Origin: Acidicapsa acidisoli
GTDB lineage: Bacteria > Acidobacteriota > Terriglobia > Terriglobales > Acidobacteriaceae
Direction: 5' to 3'
NCBI RefSeq assembly: GCF_025685625.1
Contig: NZ_JAGSYI010000006.1
Location: 1 to 64,000 of the forward strand
Length of the DNA stretch: 64,000 nt
Position numbers and translations under genes: made by a program. A model generated the notes under the pieces. The model did not search any database and was not told the origin of the DNA. It was given only the letters and a program-made list of their open reading frames with translations. The first letter of the stretch is position 1. Every line of letters begins with the position of its first letter. Shown piece by piece: positions 17,585-27,898 of this stretch.

Positions 17585-18946
17585 GTGAATCACTCGAAGA
17601 GATCGCTGCCCGGCGTTCAATTCGCAAGTGAGGTGAAGGGTCTTGTGAAAAGTCCGGTTCTCATTGCTCTGTTGCTCGCGGCCATCGCCGTGGGATTCTT
17701 CGCTGGACGCTTCCGCTCTCCTTCCAGAACAGCGTCCGCCCGTGAGATCCTCTATTACGTTGACCCGATGCACCCGTCGTACCGCTCGTCCAAACCAGGT
17801 GTCGCTCCGGACTGCGGCATGGACCTTGTACCGGTTTACTCCGACGCCTCACACGCTTCTACTGCATTCGAAGTTCGAGACGCCAGGCAATCGATTCACA
17901 TCAATGGGGTGACCCAGGGGCTTTACGGAATTCAGGTAACGAAGGTGCAAAGGACCCAGGGTGTACGAACGATACGAGGTTTTGGGAAGGTCGTCGCAGA
18001 CGAGACGCGGGTGTTTCGAATCAATCTTGGCACCGACGGCTATGTCAAGACCACGACGTCAGATGCGGTTGGAACTCACATTACGCAGAACCAGCGCCTC
18101 GCGGTCGTCTATTCGCCGGAGTTTCTTTCTGTCTCTGGCGGCTACCTCTCCGCCAATGAACGGTCGCCCACTGCATCGGGTAAGGACGCCAACGCGTCGG
18201 CCCAAAACTCCGCAAGTGCACAGGCGCGCGCAGATCGCTTACGCAATCTTGGAATGAGCGATACGCAAATTGAAGAGATCGGCATTTCGCGGAAGATTCC
18301 TGAGGACGTGTACGTTGTTTCCCCAGTGGATGGTTTTATTCTCTCCCGGAACATCTCTCCTGGCCTGCGCTTTGAAAGAAACACAGATCTCTACACGATT
18401 GCTGATCTACGTCATGTCTGGGTCGTTGCCGAGATATTTGGCGTCGATGCAGATGCGTTTCATGCTGGAGCGAGTATTCGTGTCACGCTGGCAGACACGA
18501 ACGAGGAGTTCAAGGCTCGCGTCTCAAGCGTTCTCCCTGAGGTGGATCCCGTATCGCATAGTCTGAAGGTAAGGTTCGAGGCCGACAATCCAAATTTCAA
18601 ACTGCGACCAGAGATGCTAGTCAGCGTCGAACTGGTCACAGCGGCACCCACAGGGCTAAGCGTCCCGGCCGCCGCCATCCTCGACTCCGGCGTATCGAAG
18701 CGAGTCTTTGTTGAGGCGCCGGCGGGGTATTTCACTCCCCGCGAAGTTCAGACCGGCCTTCGCTTCGATGATCGCATTGAGATCGTGAAGGGCCTGAATG
18801 AAGGCGAATTGATTGCATCGGAGGGCACGTTCCTGATTGACTCGGAAAGCAGGCTGGAAGCGGCCACGACTTCGGATAAGACCGGCCCATCCAGTAAACC
18901 CAGCGAGATGGCGCTTGGGACGCCTCACGTAGAGACCCATCCATGA
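17585..18946 (+). CDS. cusB: CusB-type periplasmic adaptor of an RND heavy-metal efflux pump
   Basis: A membrane fusion protein that links the inner-membrane pump to an outer-membrane channel. One N-terminal hydrophobic segment (SPVLIALLLAAIAVGFFAG) anchors or exports it. Residues about 57-85 are a heavy-metal-binding domain (YYVDPMHP, then CGMDLVPVY), typical of CusB-like proteins. Barrel-sandwich and beta-barrel parts follow (DVYVVSPVDGFILSRNI, LRHVWVVAEIF, LRPEMLVSVELV). The GTG at 17585 has a weak ribosome-binding site; a GTG at 17645 preceded by AAGGG is an equal choice. It overlaps the pump gene by four bases (ATGA). No outer-membrane factor is next to it; copper or silver is the likely substrate, but this is inferred. 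Confidence 0.85.
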   Translation: MNHSKRSLPGVQFASEVKGLVKSPVLIALLLAAIAVGFFAGRFRSPSRTASAREILYYVDPMHPSYRSSKPGVAPDCGMDLVPVYSDASHASTAFEVRDARQSIHINGVTQGLYGIQVTKVQRTQGVRTIRGFGKVVADETRVFRINLGTDGYVKTTTSDAVGTHITQNQRLAVVYSPEFLSVSGGYLSANERSPTASGKDANASAQNSASAQARADRLRNLGMSDTQIEEIGISRKIPEDVYVVSPVDGFILSRNISPGLRFERNTDLYTIADLRHVWVVAEIFGVDADAFHAGASIRVTLADTNEEFKARVSSVLPEVDPVSHSLKVRFEADNPNFKLRPEMLVSVELVTAAPTGLSVPAAAILDSGVSKRVFVEAPAGYFTPREVQTGLRFDDRIEIVKGLNEGELIASEGTFLIDSESRLEAATTSDKTGPSSKPSEMALGTPHVETHP

Positions 18947-21900
18947 TCGAACGCCTGATCGACCTCTCAGTACGTCATAAGTATGTCGTCTTCCTTGCAA
19001 CTGCAATTGCGTGTTTCGCTGGGTATTGGTCCATGACCAAAATGCGCCTCGACGCGATCCCAGACCTCGGTCCAACCCAGGTGATTATCTACTCGCGCTG
19101 GGAACGAAGCCCCGAGATGATCGAGAGTCAAGTGACATACCCCATCGTTACCACGATGCTCGGCACCCCGCACGTGAAGACGGTCCGTGGGATCACGGAC
19201 TTTGGGTATTCGTTCGTTTACGTAATCTTCGACAATGACACGGACCTCTATTGGGCACGCTCTCGAACACTTGAATATCTGTCTTCCATCCGCACTAACC
19301 TGCCCGACGGAGTCGTCACAGAAATAGGCTCGGACGCCAGTAGTCTCGGCTGGGTCTTTCAATACGCGCTCGTCGATACGACGAAGCATCATAGCCTTAC
19401 GGAATTGCGCTCGTACCAGGACTGGTATCTCCGCTACCACCTTCAGTCGGTTCCAGGAGTCGCGGAGGTGGCATCGATTGGTGGATTCGCCCGTCAGTAT
19501 CAGGTCAACGTTGATCCGAACCGCCTGGAAGCCTATGGACTTCCCTTGTCGCGCGTGGTGAATGCAGTCCGCGAAGGAAATACCGAATCTTCAGGAAGAG
19601 TGCTCGAGTTGGGCGGCACAGAATACATGATCCGTGGCCGCGGATACGCAAAGTCACTGGATGATTTTGCGAATATCGTTGTGGCCACGCCCAGCGATGG
19701 AGTGCCAGTGCGCGTCAAGGACCTTGGCAACGTCAGTTTTGGCCCCGACATGCGTCGCGGCATTTCTGACTTGAACGGGCAAGGCGATGTCGTCTCCGGC
19801 ATAGTGATCATGCGGAACGGAGAGAACGCTCTGCAAGTGATCGATGGCGTCAAGGCCAGACTGGCCGAGGTTGCGGCTAGTACGCCACCAGGCGTCAAGG
19901 TAGTCCCCGTCTATGATCGATCCAAGTTGATCCACGAAACGGTCGACAACGCTACCTACACGATCATCCAGATTATCGTCACGGTTGTGCTTATCATCCT
20001 TATCTTCTTGTGGCACTTTCCGAGCGCCGTCATTCCCATCGTCACAATGCCGGTAGCCATCCTCGTTTCGTTCATCCCGCTCAGGATGATGGGCATCAGC
20101 ATCAATGTCATGTCCCTTGCCGGGATAGCGATTGCATTCGGCGAACTCATTGATGCATCCATCGTGGTTGTCGAGCAGACCCATAAGAGGCTTGAACAGT
20201 GGGAGCGAGCGGGGGCGCCTGGCCGACAGGCTGATATCGTGCTTTCGGCCGTCAAGGAAGTGGCCGGCCCTACCTTCTTCGCTCTGCTGGTGATTGCAGT
20301 ATCATTCCTTCCCGTGCTGTTGCTGGAGGCAGAGGAAGGCAAGATGTTCAAACCTCTTGCGTATGCCAAGACAATGGCCATGGTCGCGGCCGCTATCCTG
20401 GCTGTAACTCTCGACCCGGCGTTACGGCTCTTCTTGACCAATATTAGGCGTCGGCAGGGAGGCCCTTCCTGGTTCCGCGGATTTACGAATTCATTTCTCG
20501 TGGGCCGCATCTGGCCGGAAGAGCGCAATCCGATTAGTACTTTCCTCATAATGATCTATGACCCGGCGGTTCGCTGGACACTCCGCTGGAAATGGTTTGT
20601 CTTCGGTGCTGCTCTCCTCCTTGTGCTAGCTACGATTCCCGCGTATCTGTCCCTCGGCTCCGAGTTCATTCCACCCATGGATGAAGGCACTCTCCTATAT
20701 ATGCCGACAGGAGCTCCCGGCATCTCAATAACCCAGGCGGAACGCGTGTTGCAAGCCACGGATAAGATCCTGGCAAGCTTCCCTGAGGTGGAACAGGTGC
20801 TTGGTAAATCAGGACGAGTAGAAACCTCCACGGACCCCGCGCCTCTCTCTATGCTTGAAACTCTGATCATTCTCAAGCCACGCAGTCAGTGGCGTCGCAT
20901 CGATAACTGGTATTCTTCGTGGGCGCCTGAGGGGATCAGGCCCTTTTTGCGTCACTTCACGCCAGACACAATCTCGTCGGAAGAACTATTGCGTGAGATG
21001 GATGCAGCCTTGAAAGTGCCCGGCATGAGCAACGCATGGACCATGCCCATCAAGGGGCGTATCGACATGCTGACAAGTGGGATTCGAACCCCTGTCGGAT
21101 TAAAAATCACCGGCCCCAGTCTCGCGACGATCGAAACAATCGGCGCCCAGGTAGAGTCGGTTCTACCATCCGTGCCAGGAACACGTGGAGTTTTTGCAGA
21201 GAGCACCAATCAAGGTCATTTCGTGGACGTGAACTGGAAGCGAGACGAACTCTCTCGATATGGGATCAGTCTAGAGCAGGCACAGCAGTTCATCACCAAT
21301 GCGATTGGCGGAGATCGTGTTACGACTGTGGTCAACGGACCGGAACGCTATCCCGTCAGTGTCCGATACATGCGGGACTATCGCGACTCTCTGGACGCTA
21401 TAGGCAAGATCCTCGTGATGGGCGACAGCAAGCATCCGGTTCCGATACAAGAGTTGGCGACCATCCGGTTTGCTACTGGACCTGCCATGATCCGGGACGA
21501 GAACGGTCTTCTAACTGGTTACGTCTACATCGATCTGGATGGCCGTGATCCTGGCAGTTACATCGCGGAAGCTAACGGGATACTGCACCAGAAGGTCAAT
21601 ATTCCGCCCACTTATAACCTCTCCTGGAGTGGTCAATTTGATGCCATGCAGCGTGTCTCTAAAAGACTGAAGCTAGCCGTCCCGTTGACAATTGGCGTCA
21701 TACTTTTACTGATATATCTCAGCACGCGATCGATGATCAAGACCGCAATCGTCATGCTGGCGGTTCCATTCTCTGCAATCGGGGCGATATGGTTTTTATC
21801 TCTTCTTCATTACAACCTGAGTATCGCGGTATGGGTGGGGATTATCGGGCTTTTGAGCATTGACGCGGAGACAGGGGTGTTTATGCTCCTGTATCTTGAT

Positions 21901-22260
21901 CTCGCTTATGACGACGCAAAGCGACTTGGCCGGCTCAACTCGGTTGAAGAACTGCATACTGCCATCAGAAATGGCGCAGCCAGGCGTCTGCGGCCCAAGT
22001 TCATGACCTTTGCGACCACTTGTATAGGGCTCCTCCCAATCCTGTGGTCGATCGGTCCCGGCTCCGATGTGATGAAGCGGATTGCTGCGCCAATGGTGGG
22101 TGGCATCTTCACATCGTTTGTTCTCGAACTGATCGTTTACCCTGCGATTTACGAAGTGTGGAAGAACAAACTCCTTCCGAAGAAGCCGCTGGATTTCGCC
22201 GGTAACTCCCCTGATAATCGACAGAGTCCAGAGCTGGTGCTTTCAGGTGGAGGCGACTAG
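18943..22260 (+). CDS. cusA: CusA/CzcA-family RND heavy-metal efflux pump
   Basis: At 1105 residues it is of typical HME-RND length. It shows the usual start (a membrane helix, then DAIPDLGPTQVIIYSRW), porter domains, and two sets of membrane helices. The proton-relay Asp is in GIAIAFGELIDASIVVVEQ of the first set, and GIIGLLSIDAETGVFMLLYL lies in the second. It exports metal ions by proton antiport across both membranes with the adaptor upstream. Translationally coupled to the adaptor. The family name is firm; metal specificity cannot be read from the text. Confidence 0.9.
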   Translation: MIERLIDLSVRHKYVVFLATAIACFAGYWSMTKMRLDAIPDLGPTQVIIYSRWERSPEMIESQVTYPIVTTMLGTPHVKTVRGITDFGYSFVYVIFDNDTDLYWARSRTLEYLSSIRTNLPDGVVTEIGSDASSLGWVFQYALVDTTKHHSLTELRSYQDWYLRYHLQSVPGVAEVASIGGFARQYQVNVDPNRLEAYGLPLSRVVNAVREGNTESSGRVLELGGTEYMIRGRGYAKSLDDFANIVVATPSDGVPVRVKDLGNVSFGPDMRRGISDLNGQGDVVSGIVIMRNGENALQVIDGVKARLAEVAASTPPGVKVVPVYDRSKLIHETVDNATYTIIQIIVTVVLIILIFLWHFPSAVIPIVTMPVAILVSFIPLRMMGISINVMSLAGIAIAFGELIDASIVVVEQTHKRLEQWERAGAPGRQADIVLSAVKEVAGPTFFALLVIAVSFLPVLLLEAEEGKMFKPLAYAKTMAMVAAAILAVTLDPALRLFLTNIRRRQGGPSWFRGFTNSFLVGRIWPEERNPISTFLIMIYDPAVRWTLRWKWFVFGAALLLVLATIPAYLSLGSEFIPPMDEGTLLYMPTGAPGISITQAERVLQATDKILASFPEVEQVLGKSGRVETSTDPAPLSMLETLIILKPRSQWRRIDNWYSSWAPEGIRPFLRHFTPDTISSEELLREMDAALKVPGMSNAWTMPIKGRIDMLTSGIRTPVGLKITGPSLATIETIGAQVESVLPSVPGTRGVFAESTNQGHFVDVNWKRDELSRYGISLEQAQQFITNAIGGDRVTTVVNGPERYPVSVRYMRDYRDSLDAIGKILVMGDSKHPVPIQELATIRFATGPAMIRDENGLLTGYVYIDLDGRDPGSYIAEANGILHQKVNIPPTYNLSWSGQFDAMQRVSKRLKLAVPLTIGVILLLIYLSTRSMIKTAIVMLAVPFSAIGAIWFLSLLHYNLSIAVWVGIIGLLSIDAETGVFMLLYLDLAYDDAKRLGRLNSVEELHTAIRNGAARRLRPKFMTFATTCIGLLPILWSIGPGSDVMKRIAAPMVGGIFTSFVLELIVYPAIYEVWKNKLLPKKPLDFAGNSPDNRQSPELVLSGGGD

Positions 22261-22317
22261 CAGCATCTTGTTTATTTCTTCAAGCGCTGAACGATAGTCA
22301 GAATAGTTGAGGTGCAA

Positions 22318-23268
22318 ATGTCTTGCAGGAGATTTTTTTTGCTGCTCTCTTCGACTGGCGCCTTCGCACTTGCTCTCGGATCCGCATATGCGCAGACCCA
22401 GACCTCGACTCCGCCAACCGATCCCGCCGGAGATACGGTCGTCAAGCCGTCATCTGCGACCACGCAACGGCTGCCGGCAGAGATGCCGGCGACGCCGCCT
22501 AAGGTGACCTGCACCGGCGGCCAGCTCACCATCGTTGCCGATAACTCAACCATGTCCAGCGTCTTCGCTGCTATCCACGGATGTATAGGAGCCGCGATCG
22601 ATCTGCCGCCGGGAGCATCTTCAACTCGCATGTTTGCCGACCTCGGCCCCGGACCGGTCAATCAAGTCTTGCAGTCGCTGCTGAGTTCAACCGATCTGGA
22701 CTACGTCATCCAGCTCTCAAGCTCTGATTCAAGCAAGATTCAAGCTGTTCTCTTAACTGCCCGAGTAGACGATAAAGATTCCATGGGTACTCCTGCGCTT
22801 GCGTCAACACCGGCACGCAGAGCGTGGCTCGAGACTCGGCGCAATGCAAGGCACAACCAGGAAGAAAGTGACGGTTCCTCGTCAACCGATTCGCAGATTA
22901 GTGCAACCGATACATCCGACCCCACGCCAGTTGCCACGCCTATCCAGGACGCTCCGGTGGTCGCTGGGGATGCCAAGCCAGAAGCGGCGGCAAGCGCCCC
23001 TGTGGCTCAGCCTGGTGCGCCATTACCGGCAGGAGCGGCCGGTGATACGCCTGGCAACAACGTTACTCCCGCCAACAATGCGAATACTTCGCCTGCCGAT
23101 CCAAATGCGACGCCGGCGGCAGATTCGAACGCTGCGGTTCCGCCCGATCCGAGCACGGTCTCTCCGGCTGACAAGGAGACGCAAGACAAGATCACGAATA
23201 TGGAACAGCTGTTTGAGAAGCGAAAGCAGATGATCGAAACGCAGTCCTCAACACCGAAACTGCAGTAA
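22318..23268 (+). CDS. Secreted STN-like domain protein with a long Pro/Ala/Asn-rich tail
   Basis: The start is the ATG six bases after GAGG (a GTG six bases earlier overlaps that site). Signal peptide about 1-24. Residues about 60-120 resemble the short N-terminal domain of secretins and TonB receptors (VTCTGGQLTIVADNSTMSSV, MFADLGPGPVNQVLQSLL). The remaining two thirds are low complexity, rich in Pro, Ala, Asn and Thr, with a final coiled-coil-like helix (NMEQLFEKRKQMIE). It follows the pump gene by 57 bases and faces the secretin gene tail to tail. Such proteins may assist secretin-type channels; the role here is inferred. Confidence 0.65.
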   Translation: MSCRRFFLLLSSTGAFALALGSAYAQTQTSTPPTDPAGDTVVKPSSATTQRLPAEMPATPPKVTCTGGQLTIVADNSTMSSVFAAIHGCIGAAIDLPPGASSTRMFADLGPGPVNQVLQSLLSSTDLDYVIQLSSSDSSKIQAVLLTARVDDKDSMGTPALASTPARRAWLETRRNARHNQEESDGSSSTDSQISATDTSDPTPVATPIQDAPVVAGDAKPEAAASAPVAQPGAPLPAGAAGDTPGNNVTPANNANTSPADPNATPAADSNAAVPPDPSTVSPADKETQDKITNMEQLFEKRKQMIETQSSTPKLQ

Positions 23269-23299
23269 AGCGGGGCTCCAGCTTTGTGTGAGTAAGGTG

Positions 23300-25123
23300 C
23301 TATAACGTTGGGGAATGCAAGGCAGGCGGCGCCTGCGCGGGAACAGCCGGCCGGCCATCAGGCGTTTGCGGAGCCACAACCGGCTTGGGTGTGGTGCTGA
23401 CTGCGTCTCCTGGGCGATAGGTCACAGAGTTCGCCGTGCCGACATCTACCATTTTCACGTTGTCCTCGGTAATCTCATTCGACCGAATGATGTGGGGAGT
23501 GATCGCAAAGATGATTTCATTCTGCTGCCTCTCTTTGTTTTCCTGACCGAAGAGGTACTTTAACAGTGGAATTTTTGTAAGCCACGGGTAGCCACTGAGA
23601 GACTTGCTCTCAGTATCCTCGAGAATACCTCCGATAAGGTTGACCTCGCCATCCGCCAGGCGTGCCTGATGCTCAATACGCCGTTGGCCGATGGTTGGCT
23701 CGGTGACGCCATCAATCGTCTCTTCTCCGGTTACAGAAGAAATCTCCAGCGCCATCTTGAGGGTGACGTCGTTGTTTCCGTGCACGTATGGAGTGATATC
23801 GATATTGACGCCGACATCGATGTATTGAAACTGCGTATTTACGCCGTTACTTACGCCGCTCTGGTACGATCCAGTGGCAATCGGAATGCGATCGCCTATC
23901 TTCAGTGTAGCCTTTTCACTGTCCATCGCTCTTATCTGCGGCTTTTGGATAACCTTGGTGTTGCTGTCGGACATGAGAAACGAAAGCGACGCTCCGGGGA
24001 TCGATATCTGCACATTATTGGCAGTAATAGCGGCGAGAGAATTCAGCGTGAAGCCCGAGCCGCTGGAGGTTCCGGTTCCGGTCGTCGAGTTTGTGCCGCC
24101 CGGCACAAGAGTAGCCGAAACGCTGGTCGGTGGGTTTATGCCGATGGTACGGATTTTGTCGCGGCTGACTTCAAGGACTGCGACCTCAATCATCACTTCA
24201 GCTTTGGGCTTGTCGATGTCTGTGAGCAGTTTTTGTGCAAGCACCATTTGATCTGGCGTACCGCGAATCGTCAGCGACCTCTGGTCAGGCGTTGTCTGGA
24301 TACGTGAAATATCGAGAATGCTCTTGAGCGTAGCGGCAGCCTGCTGCAAATCAGCCGGTGTTGCGGCGTTCTGCAGATAAAACGTCATCATGACGTTCTG
24401 TTCAAACTCTTTGCGCTTGCCTCCATTATCGGGCGAGACCATGATGGTATTCGGCGACATTGGCTGCCAAAACGTCTTCGATTGCATGGCAATCATTCCC
24501 AATGCCTCGCCGACACTCACGTCCTTCAATTCGAAGTTGACTTTTTGCGGCTTGTAATCGGGATCAATCAAGACGTTGAGACCCGCGATTTTGCCAATCG
24601 TCTTGTAGATTACATCCGCAGTGGAGATCAGATGCATGGAGATTGGCGTGGCAGGATTGTAGTTCAGGACGATCGGTCCGCCCGCGTTGGCCGCGGCTTT
24701 CTGAATCGCGGACGCTTCTGCTTTTTGCCGAGGAGGCTGTTCACTTTCGACCGTTTGCTTCTGAATTTGGTCGGCAGTTCGACGCAAATCCTGCTGTGCC
24801 GCGTAGTTGCTGCCGTCGATTTGAACCGCAAGCCGAAACTCCGCGAGCGCTTCCTGCAACTTGCTGAAGTCCCGGAATTCCTCCCCTGCTTCAACATGCT
24901 TCGCCGCGGCAATCGCGCGAACCCTGAGGTACGCGGCCATGTATTTAGGATCGGACGGCTTCTTTTCATGCGCCTGTTTATACGCTTCAAAGGCCGCATC
25001 GAGATTCCTTTTTGCCTCGGCGCGAACGCCCTTCCTGTAGCTGGACTCGGGGCTCTCGGCCAGAAGAGGATGAGCCAATACTCCAAGCAGCACCACGCAC
25101 AACAACAATCGAATACGGAACAT
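23300..25123 (-). CDS. Secretin (GspD/PilQ superfamily) outer-membrane channel
   Basis: Signal peptide 1-22, then TPR-like helices (about 28-120; AAFEAYKQAHEKKPSDPKYM). An N0/STN domain follows (INVLIDPDYKPQKVNFELKDVSVGEALGMI), then an N1 domain (ISRIQTTPDQRSLTIRGTPDQ). The secretin core covers about 320-560 with IEVAVLEVSRDKIRTIGI, VIQKPQIRAMDSEKATLKIG and the closing signature SLSGYPWLTKIPLLKYLFG. No ATPase, pilin or other secretion gene is adjacent, so the system it serves lies elsewhere. No clear ribosome-binding site is visible. A Crp/Fnr-type palindrome lies 64 bases upstream. Confidence 0.85.
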   Translation of the reverse strand: MFRIRLLLCVVLLGVLAHPLLAESPESSYRKGVRAEAKRNLDAAFEAYKQAHEKKPSDPKYMAAYLRVRAIAAAKHVEAGEEFRDFSKLQEALAEFRLAVQIDGSNYAAQQDLRRTADQIQKQTVESEQPPRQKAEASAIQKAAANAGGPIVLNYNPATPISMHLISTADVIYKTIGKIAGLNVLIDPDYKPQKVNFELKDVSVGEALGMIAMQSKTFWQPMSPNTIMVSPDNGGKRKEFEQNVMMTFYLQNAATPADLQQAAATLKSILDISRIQTTPDQRSLTIRGTPDQMVLAQKLLTDIDKPKAEVMIEVAVLEVSRDKIRTIGINPPTSVSATLVPGGTNSTTGTGTSSGSGFTLNSLAAITANNVQISIPGASLSFLMSDSNTKVIQKPQIRAMDSEKATLKIGDRIPIATGSYQSGVSNGVNTQFQYIDVGVNIDITPYVHGNNDVTLKMALEISSVTGEETIDGVTEPTIGQRRIEHQARLADGEVNLIGGILEDTESKSLSGYPWLTKIPLLKYLFGQENKERQQNEIIFAITPHIIRSNEITEDNVKMVDVGTANSVTYRPGDAVSTTPKPVVAPQTPDGRPAVPAQAPPALHSPTL

Positions 25124-25186
25124 GGTATGCAGAATGATTCACCGTCGAAGTTCAAGCGGACTATAGATCAACGATGAGAAATTTGA

Positions 25187-25202
25187 TTTGCGCCAGCGCA
25201 AA
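25187..25202 (-). promoter_or_regulatory. Crp/Fnr-type palindrome C before the secretin gene
   Basis: TTTGCGCCAGCGCAAA is a perfect palindrome of the TTTGNNC-NN-GNNCAAA type, 64 bases before the secretin start, in a 138-base gap. It is the most symmetric of the four sites. Confidence 0.65.
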
Positions 25203-25261
25203 GAAGGCGGCGACGACTTTTCCTTCTGGCAGTTGCGACTCCTTTCAAGCGGCCAAAGTGC

Positions 25262-27898
25262 TCAATTGCCGTTGACTACAGATTGCCCCGTAATCGTGGC
25301 CACAATCTTAGCGCCACTCCCTTCAATGACCGTGAACGTCCCGCTGAAGGAGAGAGCAACGCTGCTCGGCACAAATTGGATGGTGACGCTGCAGCTCCCC
25401 AACCCGGCGAGTATCGCAGGGCAGGTATTGTGCGTCAGCGTCAACCCGCCCGTAGCGGTAAGTGCGCTCGATTGAATCGCGGTAGGCAGACCAGAGGTGT
25501 TCGTGACTGTGACTGTCTGCGAAACATCCTCTCCAACGGCGACCGGACCAAAGTTGACTGCAGATGGGGTGAACTTCAGCACAGCCCCTTTACCTGCAGA
25601 GCTTCCGGTTCCGGACAGAGTGATTGAAAGAGTGGGCTGCCCAGCGATAGGCAGGGTGAGCGCTCCGGCAATCGCGCCTGTAACCTGAGGTGCGAAGGAC
25701 ACGCTGAACGCGCAGCTTGCTCCTTTGGCCAGCGTCGCTCCACAGGTGCTTGTAACCTTGAATTCGGTCGGGAAGGTGGGCTTGCCAAGGGTCAACGCGG
25801 CCGTGGACACGTTCGTGAGAGTAATGACCTGCTTAACGCTCGTGGTTCCAATTTCCTGATCGGGAAATTGCAGACTCTCCGGCGACAGGCCAACGGACGG
25901 CGGCCCTCCAATTCCGGTCCCAGATAGACTTATCACCTGATGCGCACCTGTAGAAACCGCGTCATCGGAGATCGTCAACAGGCCGGCATCGGCGCCCACT
26001 GTTGTGGGCTTGAAGCTCACATTGATTGTGCACCCACCCCCCGCCGTCAGGGTTTTTCCGCAGTTGTTGGTCTCTGCGAACTGGCCGCTTACTGCAATCG
26101 AGGTGATGGTGAGCGGCCCCGATCCTGTATTCGACAGGGTTACTTCGGATGCTCCGCTGCTACTTCCGAGCTGCTGTGAGATGAAAAGCAGCGATGCCGG
26201 CAGAACAACCGCCGTGGGCGTTGTTCCAACTCCGCTCAGAGCGACGTCCAATGAGGGATGTACACCACTCGAAGTCAGCACCAGTTCGCTCGGCCGCGGG
26301 CCGGTGGCTTTTGGATCAAACTGGACAGCGACGGGGCACGAGGCGCCTCCCGCCAAACTGGCGGGGCAATTCTTGGCCAGTGGGAAATCTGCACTTGCCG
26401 AAATGGAATCGATTGTCAACGCAGTGGCACCCAGGTTGGCGAGACCCAGCACGTATGGGGCGCTCGGTTCGCCGACGTTGCGGTTTCCGAAATTAAGCGC
26501 AGACGCAGAAAATAGTGGCGCTGCAGGCGGCGGAGTTGTTGAAGGCCGGGCATACACAGGTCCCGACCGCGGAACCGCGCCGCCTAGTGCAGAACCGAAG
26601 TAGCCGGTTGCCGCCGCATCGTTGATCTGTGCCAGCCCCGGAGTGAACTCTCCCGCAACGTAGATGGTTCCGGCCCTGTCCAGGCTGATCGAAGTGATGG
26701 GATTACTCCACGTACTTATGGTTGAACCAGCACGCGAAGGAAAGGACGTTTCAATCAGAGAAGGACTGGTTCCACCGAGCGCAATGTAGACATTGCCTCC
26801 AGGACCGACGGCGACGGCCTTGGGAGTAGTCAGCAGGTAGGCGGTGGTTCCGCTCAATACCTCGGAAAGACTGGCCCAGTTTGTACCCTTGAGATCGCTG
26901 AACCGAACAACGCGATTATTCCCTGCATCGGCTACATAAATCATCCCCTGAGCGTCGAGGGCAATGTCGATTGGATTTATGAATTGATTCTTGCCGCTGC
27001 CGGCGCTGCCGAACGACGTCCAATTTGTTCCCAGCATGTCGTCAAAGCGGACGATGCGGTTATTACCGGAGTCCGCCACCCAGATCTTGCCTGCAGCGTC
27101 GACAGCCAATCCTGACGGAGCGTTGAAATGATCTGCTCCGATCCCATAGCCGCCAATCTCGACCCAGTTCTTGCCGGTGAGATCATCTATCCGTACAACC
27201 CTGTCTACCACGGAATCGAGGATATATATGCGTCCACTGGGATCCTCGGCAATCCCGGAGATGGCCGTAAACTGGCCGGTGGCCCGCCCCATGCTTCCAT
27301 AGGCCGTTAGATTCGCCCCCGTAATGTTGTCGCTTGCCACGACGCGCCCCTTGGTGTTGTCTCCGACCAAAAGAGGGCTGTAGGCAGAGTTCCAACCAAA
27401 GCTGCCGCTGGTGACCGGAGCACCGGCCAGACCAACAATCGAGCCTGATTGCACCAACTGCTCTACAGAGCCGTAGGATCTCTGCGTTACACCGTTTGCC
27501 GTCACGATTCCGCTGAACTCTCCGGCAAACCTGTAGGACTCGGTGAGACGGCTGCCTCGGCCTCCACCGGTTGCAGTCAATTCCATCGAGCCCGAAACGA
27601 ACTGCCCCGTAAAGGAAAGAGATTTGTCTTGGGTAACGATCGATATGGCCCCACCCTGGCAGGTCCAGTTCACTTGATAAGTACCCGCTCCATACGTCGT
27701 AATTGGACAAGAAAACGCAAGGACTGCTCCGCTTGATGAGAGAGGAGCACCCTTGACCGCAATAGTCTGGCCCACCGCGGTTCCAGCGACGAAAGTTCCT
27801 CCCGAGAGCGTATAGGTACGATTGTCCGCGCGAAGAACCAGTGGAAGAAAGACGAGAATAGTGGCGACGGCGGGCAGGACAGGCGTCATTTTACGCAT
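25262..27898 (-). CDS. Secreted NHL-repeat protein with choice-of-anchor D (ASH) domains
   Basis: 878 residues from an ATG preceded by GAGGGA (an upstream extension of 42 codons lacks such a site). After a signal peptide comes a beta domain, then NHL propeller blades (about 220-390; for example GLAVDAAGKIWVADSGNNRIVRFD and IALDAQGMIYVADAGNNRVVRF). Four ASH/choice-of-anchor D domains follow (about 460-870), each with the 'LNFGNRNVG ... C.A.L..GASC...V.F.P' pattern. Likely extracellular or surface-bound. Common in Acidobacteriota; ligand unknown. Confidence 0.8.
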   Translation of the reverse strand: MRKMTPVLPAVATILVFLPLVLRADNRTYTLSGGTFVAGTAVGQTIAVKGAPLSSSGAVLAFSCPITTYGAGTYQVNWTCQGGAISIVTQDKSLSFTGQFVSGSMELTATGGGRGSRLTESYRFAGEFSGIVTANGVTQRSYGSVEQLVQSGSIVGLAGAPVTSGSFGWNSAYSPLLVGDNTKGRVVASDNITGANLTAYGSMGRATGQFTAISGIAEDPSGRIYILDSVVDRVVRIDDLTGKNWVEIGGYGIGADHFNAPSGLAVDAAGKIWVADSGNNRIVRFDDMLGTNWTSFGSAGSGKNQFINPIDIALDAQGMIYVADAGNNRVVRFSDLKGTNWASLSEVLSGTTAYLLTTPKAVAVGPGGNVYIALGGTSPSLIETSFPSRAGSTISTWSNPITSISLDRAGTIYVAGEFTPGLAQINDAAATGYFGSALGGAVPRSGPVYARPSTTPPPAAPLFSASALNFGNRNVGEPSAPYVLGLANLGATALTIDSISASADFPLAKNCPASLAGGASCPVAVQFDPKATGPRPSELVLTSSGVHPSLDVALSGVGTTPTAVVLPASLLFISQQLGSSSGASEVTLSNTGSGPLTITSIAVSGQFAETNNCGKTLTAGGGCTINVSFKPTTVGADAGLLTISDDAVSTGAHQVISLSGTGIGGPPSVGLSPESLQFPDQEIGTTSVKQVITLTNVSTAALTLGKPTFPTEFKVTSTCGATLAKGASCAFSVSFAPQVTGAIAGALTLPIAGQPTLSITLSGTGSSAGKGAVLKFTPSAVNFGPVAVGEDVSQTVTVTNTSGLPTAIQSSALTATGGLTLTHNTCPAILAGLGSCSVTIQFVPSSVALSFSGTFTVIEGSGAKIVATITGQSVVNGN

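Noticed and set aside
22272-22661. A minus-strand frame over the STN-domain gene
   Set aside because: Shadow of the coding strand; the plus frame has a signal peptide and a recognisable domain.
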